Assembly: GCA_021847385.1 (NCBI GenBank)
Contig: JAJZTV010000040.1
Span: 1 to 11,769 of the forward strand
Source of the DNA: Pseudomonadota bacterium
GTDB taxonomy: Bacteria; Pseudomonadota; Gammaproteobacteria; Burkholderiales; Thiobacillaceae
Reading direction: 5' to 3'
Length of the DNA stretch: 11,769 nucleotides
Positions 5,733 to 11,769 of this stretch are shown here, piece after piece. The translations under genes and the position numbers were made by a program. The stretch's first letter is position 1. Each line of letters starts with the position of its first letter. The notes beneath the pieces are model-generated. The model did not search any database and was not told the origin of the DNA. It was given only the letters and a program-made list of their open reading frames with translations.

Positions 5733-6017
5733 ATGAGCCAAATTCAAATGGGTGATCTGGTCTACGCCGCCGGCGATCTCTACAACGATGCCATCGAGGA
5801 AACCGGCGAGGCCGCCATCCCCGGTCGTTTCGTCGGCGAACTGCTGGCGCGGGCCGGCACGCGCGGCGTGGTGGTCAACGTCGGCCATGCCGAGGCCGAG
5901 CCCGACACCGACATCTTCCTGGTGCGCTTTGAACTGGATGGCGACGGCACTTTGTCCGAACCCATCGGTTGCTTAGCGGGCGAGTTGTACCAGACTGAAA
6001 GCCAAGCCTCGGCCTAA
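5733..6017 (+). CDS. nifZ: NifZ-like protein (short)
   Basis: NifZ helps mature the second P-cluster of the MoFe protein NifDK. This 94-aa protein shows the NifZ-domain pattern by eye: GDLVYAAGDLYND, then PGRFVGELLARAGTRGVVVNVG, IFLVRFELDG and a closing IGCLAGEL. The last resembles the V-G-C-x-E-E-L ending of NifZ. It is shorter than Azotobacter NifZ (about 159 aa) and lacks that protein's C-terminal extension; short NifZ-like copies are plausible paralogues. The Cys in IGC is its only Cys. GGGAG (5722-5726) lies 6 bases upstream of the ATG. A diverged NifZ paralogue rather than the main NifZ is possible, since the rest of the nif cluster is not visible. Confidence 0.75.
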   Translation: MSQIQMGDLVYAAGDLYNDAIEETGEAAIPGRFVGELLARAGTRGVVVNVGHAEAEPDTDIFLVRFELDGDGTLSEPIGCLAGELYQTESQASA

Positions 6018-6079
6018 GCGGTTTTGAATATGCCAAGCGACATGGCCCAGCCCGATCGGACCCGGCAAGGAGTTCTGCG

Positions 6080-7687
6080 ATGAATGCGAATGCGGCGGTG
6101 GCAGGCATGGATTCCAGCGATGGCCCGGCAGTTCGGGCAGCCAATCCGTTGGCCCTGACGCTGGCCTATCACGAGCGCAGCAAGCACCGCTTGGACCGCT
6201 ATGCCGCCGGGCCGGGGCCACTGGATTGGGATGCCCAGCCCGATCCCTTCCGCTGCTGGAATTGGACTCAATACATCAATCTGCCGCGCCAGCCGGTCGA
6301 GCTGCCGGTGCTCTGGTCCGAGCTGAATGCCGAGCGGCCGGCCGCGCCGCTGACCTTGGCCAATCTCGCCACGTTGCTGCGCTTGGCGGTCGCCGTCACC
6401 GCATGGAAGTCGTACGAAGGCGCCAAATGGCCGCTGCGCGCGCACCCGTCGTCGGGCAACCTGCATCCGACCGAGACCTATGTCATCGCCCACTGGGTCG
6501 ATGGGCTGGCCGACGGCCTTTACCACTACCAGGCTCGCCACCATTGCCTGGAATGGCGGGCGGGCGAGGGCGTGCTGTCCGAGCAGCCCGGCCTCTGGCT
6601 CGGCTTCAGTTCCATCCATTGGCGCGAGGCGTGGAAATACGGCGAGCGCGCCTTCCGCTACTGCCAGTTGGACTTGGGCCATGTGCTCGCCGCCGTGAGC
6701 TACGCCGCCGCCTTGCTCGGCTGGCGCCCGCGTCTGTTGGCCTGCGGCCCGGCGCAAGTGGCCGCCACCTTGGGCCTGGATCGGACCGAGGACTTCGCCG
6801 GGGTCGAGGCGGAAGAGCCGGATGTCCTGCTCGCCATCGAACTGCCCGGCACGGCGACCGGCGCGCCGCCGCAGGCGTGGGGCGAATGGAGCGGTGCGCC
6901 CAGCCTGCTCGACCCGAGGCCGATGTACCACTGGCCGGTGATCGACGAAGTGGCCGAGGCCACGCGCGGCGCCGCACCCGACCTGAGCGGCTTCGCTCAA
7001 GTGTCTGCACCTGCACTGGCGCCTGAGCCCAACAGCATTCCGGTCGCCTCGGTCATCCTCAAGCGCCGCAGCGCCCAGGCCTTCGACGGCAACTCGGTGA
7101 TGCCCCACGCGGTGTTCCGCCGTCTGCTCGCCGCGCTGTTGCCGGGCGGCGCGCCGATCTGGTCCTTGTGGCCCAAATCGGCGCGGGTGCACCCGGTCAT
7201 CCTGGTGCACCGGGTCGAGGGCCTGGCCAACGGCCTGTATATCCTGCCGCGCAGCGATGCAGCCGTGCCCGCATTGCGCCAAGCCCTGCGCGCCAACTTC
7301 GAATGGCAGCCGGCCGACCCGGAGCTGCCCCTGTTCCGTCTGGTCGCGGCGCGTTGCGGCAAGACCGCGCGCACCGTGTCCTGCCATCAGGACATCGCCG
7401 CGCAGAGCGCGTTCACCTGCATGATGCTGGCCGAGTTCGAAGGGCCGCTCGCCGAGGACGCCGTCGCCTATCGCCACCTGCATTGGGAGGCCGGCATGCT
7501 CGGCCACGCGGCCACCTTGGCGGCGGAGGCGGCCGGCTGGCGCGGCACCGGCATCGGCTGCTTCTTCGACGATGCCGACCACGAACTGCTCGGCCTGGCC
7601 GACCGGCGCTATCAAGTGATCTACCACTATGCCATCGGCATGGCGGTGGACGACCCGCGCCTGACCACGTTGCCGGCCTATGACTGA
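6080..7687 (+). CDS. SagB/ThcOx-family two-domain nitroreductase-like protein
   Basis: The 535-aa product contains two nitroreductase-fold halves in tandem. The first (about residues 90-290) carries RAHPSSGNLHPTETY (120-134), the SagB/ThcOx-type counterpart of a flavin-site motif, and YCQLDLGHVLAAVSYAAALLGW. The second (about 320-535) begins at KRRSAQAF (328-335), contains SCHQDIAAQSAF (434-445) and ends with HWEAGMLGHAATLAAEAAGW, TGIGCFFDD and YHYAIG, typical of the conserved flavin-binding end. The fold predicts FMN and NAD(P)H or peptide-oxidation chemistry; the substrate is unknown. In biosynthetic gene clusters SagB makes azoles, but no precursor peptide or cyclodehydratase (SagC/D) is visible here. 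The start follows AAGGAG (6067-6072, 7-base spacing). It overlaps the next gene by 8 bases. Confidence 0.88.
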   Translation: MNANAAVAGMDSSDGPAVRAANPLALTLAYHERSKHRLDRYAAGPGPLDWDAQPDPFRCWNWTQYINLPRQPVELPVLWSELNAERPAAPLTLANLATLLRLAVAVTAWKSYEGAKWPLRAHPSSGNLHPTETYVIAHWVDGLADGLYHYQARHHCLEWRAGEGVLSEQPGLWLGFSSIHWREAWKYGERAFRYCQLDLGHVLAAVSYAAALLGWRPRLLACGPAQVAATLGLDRTEDFAGVEAEEPDVLLAIELPGTATGAPPQAWGEWSGAPSLLDPRPMYHWPVIDEVAEATRGAAPDLSGFAQVSAPALAPEPNSIPVASVILKRRSAQAFDGNSVMPHAVFRRLLAALLPGGAPIWSLWPKSARVHPVILVHRVEGLANGLYILPRSDAAVPALRQALRANFEWQPADPELPLFRLVAARCGKTARTVSCHQDIAAQSAFTCMMLAEFEGPLAEDAVAYRHLHWEAGMLGHAATLAAEAAGWRGTGIGCFFDDADHELLGLADRRYQVIYHYAIGMAVDDPRLTTLPAYD

Positions 7688-8156
7688 CGTGGAACAAGAT
7701 GAGTTCGAGGGCCTGCCCCAGGCCCTGCAAGACCTGGTGCGCCAGGGCATGGCCAGGCACATCGCCGACCCGGCCGGCGGCGAATTCCTGTTCCATTACG
7801 CGATCAGCCAGGCGCCTGAGGCCTTGCCGCTGTATCGGGTGCTGTACAAATTCTGCAACCGCCGGCGCCGCTTCGATATCGCCTACGACTTCGCCGTCAT
7901 GGGTCTGCGCATGGCGGCGCGCCAGGCTGGTCTGCCCGAGCAGTGGCCGGACTGGAGTTCGGCCATGGTCAGCGGCGCCGACTACCGCCTGGGCAGCCAC
8001 CTGCTGCTGAGTTTGAAGGCCATGGCCTTCATCGAATTGCGCCGCGGTCACGGCGACGAGGCCGAGCGGATATTGGACCGGCTGACCAACCTGGACCCGG
8101 GCGACGGCATCGGCGCCTCGGTGGTCGCCGCGCTGGCGGCGGGCGTGCAGGACTGA
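7680..8156 (+). CDS. TPR-like helical-repeat protein, 158 aa
   Basis: The product is almost entirely helical, with a tetratricopeptide-like unit near the C-terminus: LLLSLKAMAFIELRRGHGDE, then AERILDRLTNLDPGD (residues 108-142), with a preceding helix pair around YRVLYKFCNRRRRFDIAYDF (52-71). Such repeats act as protein-binding scaffolds. A single Cys (59) and several Trp are present; no signal peptide or membrane helix is seen. The ATG at 7680 lies inside the last codons of the SagB-like gene (8-base overlap) with no clear ribosome site, so translation is probably coupled. The partner is unknown, but the coupling to the SagB-like gene and the short 13-base gap to the next gene make a common complex a reasonable inference. 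Confidence 0.82.
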   Translation: MTDVEQDEFEGLPQALQDLVRQGMARHIADPAGGEFLFHYAISQAPEALPLYRVLYKFCNRRRRFDIAYDFAVMGLRMAARQAGLPEQWPDWSSAMVSGADYRLGSHLLLSLKAMAFIELRRGHGDEAERILDRLTNLDPGDGIGASVVAALAAGVQD

Positions 8157-8169
8157 GGGTCGCATCGGG

Positions 8170-8403
8170 ATGAACGCCGAACAGGAAATACAGCAACTCA
8201 AGGCTCGCATCGCCGAGGTCTATGCCCGGCGCGAGCGCTTGAAACGCGAACTGGAAACCGGCGCCATGGCGCCGCGCGCCGGCCTTGCCCAACTGGCGGA
8301 GACCGACCGGGAACTGTCCGGTCTGGATAGCCGGTTCAAGACCTTGTGGGATGCCGCCCAGGCCAGCGCCAAGACCACACGCACAGAGGAACCGAGACCA
8401 TGA
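8170..8403 (+). CDS. Small coiled-coil protein, 77 aa
   Basis: The 77-aa product is nearly all helix with heptad-like charged/hydrophobic spacing: EQEIQQLKARIAEVYARRER, then LKRELETG, a break around MAPRAG, and AQLAETDRELSGLDSRFKTL. This suggests a two-segment antiparallel coiled coil or a dimerising adaptor. It has no Cys, no signal and no membrane segment. GAGGGT (8155-8160) lies 9 bases before the ATG. The stop overlaps the ATG of the rhodanese-ankyrin gene (ATGA), which suggests coupled synthesis. I do not recognise a named family; similar small helical proteins occur in nif regions, but this one cannot be assigned. Confidence 0.75.
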   Translation: MNAEQEIQQLKARIAEVYARRERLKRELETGAMAPRAGLAQLAETDRELSGLDSRFKTLWDAAQASAKTTRTEEPRP

Positions 8404-9167
8404 ACTACCGCGACATCCACGCTGCCGAGGTGCAAACCCTGCGCAGCGAAGCCGAGCTGCTCGTCATCGACATCCGCGACCCGGACAGCCATGCCCGCGG
8501 CCATCTCGAAGCGGCCGAGCCGGTTTCCGACAACCTGCTCAAGCAACTGATCAAGAGCCGCCAACGCGAGCGGCCGGTGCTGGTCTACTGCTATCACGGC
8601 AACAGCAGCCGCGACCTCTGCGAACTCATCGCCGGCTTCGGCTTCAATCGGGTGTACAACCTCGTGGGCGGCTGGGAGGCCTGGGAACAACACCTTCAGA
8701 CAATGCCGGCGGCATCGGCCCAAGCCGCGCCCAGCCCGGCCTTGGCCGCGTGGCTCAACGCACAAGGCCTGGCCGGCTGCCATGCCCGCACCGACACCGG
8801 CATGACCCCGCTGATGCTGGCCGCGCTGAAAGGCGAACGAGTCCTGCTGGAAGAACTGCTGGCGCTGGGCGCCGACCCCAACCACGTCAACGACGACGAC
8901 CACCACGCCCTTTGGTTCGCCTGCGTGCATGGCGACCCGGCCACGGTTACGCTGCTGATCGAGCGCGGCGCCAACGTCGACAACGAGAACGTCAACGGCG
9001 TCACCTGTGCGGTCTACGCCGCCTCCACCGGTAAGTTGGACGTGCTCAAGTGCCTGGTCGAGGCCGGCGCCGACCTGAGCAAGGAGACCAGCGGCGGCTA
9101 CACCGCGCTGGACAGTGCCGCCACCCTGCCGGTGCTCAAATATCTGCGTGGCCTGCTAGCGGCCTGA
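8400..9167 (+). CDS. Rhodanese-ankyrin repeat fusion protein
   Basis: The 255-aa protein joins two domains. Residues 1-98 form a GlpE-type rhodanese domain with VIDIRDPDSHARGHL (22-36), the catalytic loop C64-YHGNSSR, and the ending VYNLVGGWEAW (85-95). An intact Cys64 loop predicts sulfurtransferase activity with sulfane sulfur. After a short Ala-rich linker, residues 133-255 hold about three and a half ankyrin repeats: TGMTPLMLAALKGERVLLEE, then DHHALWFACVHGDPATVTLL, then GVTCAVYAASTGKLDVLKCL, then a partial GGYTALDSA. Ankyrin repeats bind protein partners. An AGAGGA (8385-8390) precedes the ATG. It closes the + strand operon; its stop is 4 bases from a convergent gene. A role in sulfur supply for Fe-S assembly in the nif system is inferred. 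Confidence 0.9.
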   Translation: MNYRDIHAAEVQTLRSEAELLVIDIRDPDSHARGHLEAAEPVSDNLLKQLIKSRQRERPVLVYCYHGNSSRDLCELIAGFGFNRVYNLVGGWEAWEQHLQTMPAASAQAAPSPALAAWLNAQGLAGCHARTDTGMTPLMLAALKGERVLLEELLALGADPNHVNDDDHHALWFACVHGDPATVTLLIERGANVDNENVNGVTCAVYAASTGKLDVLKCLVEAGADLSKETSGGYTALDSAATLPVLKYLRGLLAA

Positions 9168-9171
9168 GCGC

Positions 9172-10551
9172 CTATCGCCGCGACGTCGGCGCGGCGAGAT
9201 CCAAGGCCTGGCGCAACAGCACGGCGACGTGCACGGCGTTGCGCTCGCCGCCCTCGCCGATCTGCTGTCGGCAGGAAAAGCCGTTGGCCAGCACCGGCGC
9301 CTCGGCCGGAGCCGCACGCAAGGCAGGCAGCAAGTCCTGCTCGGCCATGGTCAGGGAGATCTCGGCGTGCTCCGCCTCCAGGCCGAAGTGACCGGCCATG
9401 CCACAGCAACTGGCCTCGACGAATTCGAATTCGAACTCCGGGATCAAGCGCAGCGTCTTGCGCAGTGCCTTCATCGCGCCCACCGCCTTCTGGTGGCAAT
9501 GGCCGTGCACCATGGCCTTAGGGCCGCCCAATGGTTTCAAGGGCAAGGTCAGGCGCTTGCGGTCGTGCTCGCGGGCGATGAATTCCTCGAACAGATAGAC
9601 CTGGCGCGCCAAGGCCAGGGCCGCCTCGCCCAGGCCCAGTTTCAGGTGATCGTCGCGCAGCGACAAAATGCACGACGGTTCCAGGCCGACGATGGGCGTG
9701 CCGGTGGCCAAGGCGGGAGCCAGCGCGGCCTGCATCCTGCGCGCTTCGCGCCGGGCGGCGGCCACCTGGCCCAGCGAGAGATAGGTGCGGCCGCAGCACA
9801 GCGCACGTTCCGGCTCGGCGTCGTCCGCTGCCGGCGCCAACACCTGCACCCGATAGCCGGCGGCGGTCAGCACGGCATGGGCGGCCTCGGCGATCCGCGG
9901 CTCGAACTGGCGGGCGAAGGTATCGACGAACAGGATCACATCGCGTTCCGACAGCGGGTGTGCCTCGGCGGCCGGTGGCGAGTAGGGTGCGGCAACGGGT
10001 TCCGGCAAGCGGCGCTTTGCGGCGATGCCGAGCCAGCGCTCGCCGAGCCAGGCCAATAGCCGGCTGCGATTGCGCCAGCGCACCAAGCCGCGCAGCCAGG
10101 CTCGACGCAATCGGGAGCGGCCCAGCCAACGCGGCAGGCCGGCGAACAGCCGGTCGCGCAGCGGCACGCCCAGCATGGCGTTGCGTTGGGCCTGGGTCTC
10201 GATCTTGATCGCCGCCATGTCCACCTGATTGGCGCATTCGCGCTTGCAGCCCTTGCAGCCCAGGCACAGGTCCATCGCCGCCGCCAGCTCCGGCCCGGCC
10301 ATGGCGGCCGCGCCCAGCTCGCCGTTCAAGGCCGCCTTGAGCACCGCCACCCGGCCACCCGGCGATTGCGCCGGGTCGTCGGTGACGCGAAAGCTCGGGC
10401 ACATCACGCCCTTGGGTTTGCGTTGGCACTGGCGGTCGTTGATGCACACCGCCACGGCGCGGGCGAAGTCGCCGCCGCTAGCGGGGATGCCGGCATAGGC
10501 GTCGCCTTGGCCGGCGGTCTCGTAGGACGACCAATCGAGTTGCAGTTGCAC
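9172..10551 (-). CDS. Fe-S and CCG-domain oxidoreductase subunit, half of a YdiJ-like protein (start uncertain)
   Basis: The reading frame matches the C-terminal, iron-sulfur half of large FAD plus Fe-S oxidoreductases (YdiJ / D-lactate dehydrogenase type); the FAD half is absent. Numbered from the GTG at 10551 (459 aa), cluster ligands are C36, C42 and C51 in the region ending GVMCPSFR, and C96-LG-C99-KG-C102-KRE-C106. Cysteine-rich CCG domains follow with C252-C253, C294, C352 and C382-C383. It lies downstream of the amine oxidase gene on the same strand. The frame is open for a further 75 codons upstream, but the only ATG there (10776) is deep inside that gene. Possible starts are GTG 10551 and a rare CTG at 10590 (472 aa). 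Either this is a standalone Fe-S subunit or a truncated remnant. Confidence 0.75.
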   Translation of the reverse strand: MQLQLDWSSYETAGQGDAYAGIPASGGDFARAVAVCINDRQCQRKPKGVMCPSFRVTDDPAQSPGGRVAVLKAALNGELGAAAMAGPELAAAMDLCLGCKGCKRECANQVDMAAIKIETQAQRNAMLGVPLRDRLFAGLPRWLGRSRLRRAWLRGLVRWRNRSRLLAWLGERWLGIAAKRRLPEPVAAPYSPPAAEAHPLSERDVILFVDTFARQFEPRIAEAAHAVLTAAGYRVQVLAPAADDAEPERALCCGRTYLSLGQVAAARREARRMQAALAPALATGTPIVGLEPSCILSLRDDHLKLGLGEAALALARQVYLFEEFIAREHDRKRLTLPLKPLGGPKAMVHGHCHQKAVGAMKALRKTLRLIPEFEFEFVEASCCGMAGHFGLEAEHAEISLTMAEQDLLPALRAAPAEAPVLANGFSCRQQIGEGGERNAVHVAVLLRQALDLAAPTSRR

Positions 10552-10600
10552 GGTCAGGCCCTGCCGGTCGATGCCGGCCGTAAGCGACAGGTCTTTTTCT

Positions 10601-11752
10601 TCAACACGACGCCGCTTCCGCAGCGTCGCCGACGCGGCTGACCATGATCTCGCGGCGTAGCCGGCCCGCCGCCTCCAGCGCGCCTTCCATGTAGCCGCCG
10701 CCGTAAGCCGCCGTCTCGCTGCCGCCGAAGTGCAGCCGGCCGTGCCAGGTCGGCGTCTGCAGCACGCGGCTGCCATAGGCGGGGTGCGCCTCGGGCGGCT
10801 CCAGGTCCAAGGTGGCGCAGGTCCAGGCCTCCTCGGCCCAGTCCTTGATGTGGGTCTCGCCCTCCTGGGCGCGCGGGCCGAACAGTTGGACCAGTTGGCT
10901 GCCGGCCAGGAGCGGCAGGCCGGTGCGGAACGAGGCGCGCACCGAGGGCGACAGGGCGAAGAAACCGCTCAGCGCGGCGCGGGCGCCGATGGCATCGCAG
11001 GCGTCGTGCACCTCGCCCAGCACGGCGCGCGGGTGGTTGGCCACGGCATTGCCGGACAGGCCATCGTCGCGCCAGAAGGCGGCGCGGCCCATGCCGGCAC
11101 TGTCCACGCCATCCGGTCCGCCATAGGCCACCACTAGTTTGGCCTGGGCCGCCATCCAGGTCGGCGTCTCGCGCAGGCTTTCGCGCAACTGACCGTTCAG
11201 CGGCGGCTCGAAGCGCAGGCGTTCCTCCACCAGGCGCGGCGGCAGGGCCAACACCACCTGACGCGCCTTGACCGTGAGCGCTTGCGCATCGACCAGGAAG
11301 TGCAGCTCGATGTGGTCACCCCGCTCGAACAGCGCAGTCAGCACATGGTTCAGATGCAAGGCCTCGGCCGGCAGGCGCACGGCCAGGGCACGGATCAAGT
11401 TGGCGGCCCCGCCCTCGATGCGCTGGGCGCCGCCGTGCATGTCCTCTGCCGCCATTGAGCTGGGCTTGGCATCCGGGTCGAGCTGATTGAGCACGCTGCC
11501 GGTGTCGTGTTGCGGAAAACTGGGCAGTTTGAGTTCGCCGAGCAGGCGGGCGATGCGCGGTTGCATGTCCGGCCAGAACCAGGTCGCGCCCAGGTCCAGG
11601 GCCAGGCCGTTGGTCTCGGCCTGACCGCTGTGGATGCGGCCGCCCAGGCGCGGGCGGGCCTCGAACACGGCGAAGGACAGCGCTTGCGACTTCAGGCCAT
11701 TGGCCAAGGCCAGGCCGCACAGCCCGCCGCCGACGATGGCGATTTCCAGCAT
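10601..11752 (-). CDS. Flavin-containing amine oxidase-type FAD oxidoreductase
   Basis: The 383-aa product has the amine oxidase/phytoene-desaturase superfamily layout: a dinucleotide-binding loop VGGGLCGLALANGL (residues 7-20), EARPRLGGRI (31-40), DLGATWFW (53-60), and the C-terminal flavin motif FGGSETAAYGGGYMEGALEAAGR (342-364) that shapes the FAD pyrophosphate site. It is short for a monoamine oxidase but in range for small bacterial FAD amine oxidases. The substrate cannot be predicted. The minus-strand ATG at 11752 follows GAGAGGAA (complement of 11759-11766), which fixes the start; a TTG further upstream is less likely. The gene is complete. It shares strand and direction with the Fe-S gene below, so the two may be co-transcribed. 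No link to nitrogen fixation is evident. Confidence 0.9.
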   Translation of the reverse strand: MLEIAIVGGGLCGLALANGLKSQALSFAVFEARPRLGGRIHSGQAETNGLALDLGATWFWPDMQPRIARLLGELKLPSFPQHDTGSVLNQLDPDAKPSSMAAEDMHGGAQRIEGGAANLIRALAVRLPAEALHLNHVLTALFERGDHIELHFLVDAQALTVKARQVVLALPPRLVEERLRFEPPLNGQLRESLRETPTWMAAQAKLVVAYGGPDGVDSAGMGRAAFWRDDGLSGNAVANHPRAVLGEVHDACDAIGARAALSGFFALSPSVRASFRTGLPLLAGSQLVQLFGPRAQEGETHIKDWAEEAWTCATLDLEPPEAHPAYGSRVLQTPTWHGRLHFGGSETAAYGGGYMEGALEAAGRLRREIMVSRVGDAAEAASC

Positions 11753-11769
11753 GGTTTTTCCTCTCAATC

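Noticed and set aside
6030..6083. 17-codon ORF whose TGA overlaps the SagB-like gene start
   Set aside because: It has no ribosome site, is very short, and the ATGA overlap alone could occur by chance; there is no attenuator-like structure to support a leader peptide.
6080..7687. SagB-type thiazole/oxazole-modified peptide biosynthesis cluster
   Set aside because: No short precursor peptide, SagC/SagD cyclodehydratase (YcaO) or exporter is visible next to the SagB-like gene within the window.
6014..7762. Long open frame on the minus strand (582 codons) opposite the SagB-like gene
   Set aside because: It lies antisense to a gene with clear family motifs on the + strand, is rich in Arg, Gly, Ala and Gln as shadow frames of high-GC genes usually are, and has no recognisable domain.
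10601..10776. The ATG at 10776 as the start of the Fe-S protein
   Set aside because: It would overlap the amine oxidase gene by about 175 bases and add an Arg/Ala-rich stretch without similarity to the family; this part is a shadow of the amine oxidase frame.

Overview
The window looks like one arm of a nitrogen-fixation (nif) gene cluster from a high-GC proteobacterial diazotroph, followed by an unrelated convergent gene pair. NifN, NifX, the DUF269 and DUF683 proteins, ferredoxin III (FdxB) and the Shethna-I-type [2Fe-2S] ferredoxin resemble those of Azotobacter and of betaproteobacterial diazotrophs. My guess is a betaproteobacterium (Rhodocyclales or Nitrosomonadales type); the taxonomic call is an inference from gene content and codon use, not a database result.

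Region 1 (1-3244, + strand) is a tightly packed operon: the end of nifN (its first ~42 codons lie outside the window), nifX, an unrecognised 43-codon ORF, an RseC/MucC-family membrane protein, the DUF269 NifX-associated protein, the DUF683 (CCE_0567-type) protein and fdxB. Most junctions overlap by 1-4 bases, which suggests translational coupling. The products fit FeMo-cofactor assembly (NifN, NifX, DUF269) and electron supply (FdxB, RseC).

Region 2 (3245-3392) is a gap holding a pair of inverted palindromic units that resembles a REP doublet. Region 3 (3393-4500, +) is a second coupled block: the [2Fe-2S] ferredoxin and two proteins I do not recognise (122 and 140 aa). Region 4 (4501-4662) is AT-richer intergenic DNA with short direct repeats and a palindrome.

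Region 5 (4663-9167, +) holds a Tat-exported ApbE flavin transferase, a short NifZ-like protein, a two-domain SagB/ThcOx-type nitroreductase-family protein, a TPR-like helical protein, a small coiled-coil protein and a rhodanese-ankyrin fusion. ApbE and RseC are both accessory to Rnf/Rsx electron-transport complexes. Their presence in one nif locus suggests that an Rnf complex feeds this nitrogenase through the ferredoxins. The last four genes overlap or nearly touch and form the least explained module of the window.

Region 6 (9172-11752, - strand) is convergent, 4 bases from the rhodanese-ankyrin gene. It encodes a flavin amine oxidase-type protein and then an Fe-S/CCG-domain protein. The latter corresponds to only the C-terminal half of the large FAD plus Fe-S (YdiJ-like) oxidoreductases and lacks a convincing start codon. 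I saw no tRNA, rRNA, CRISPR array, transposase or integrase.
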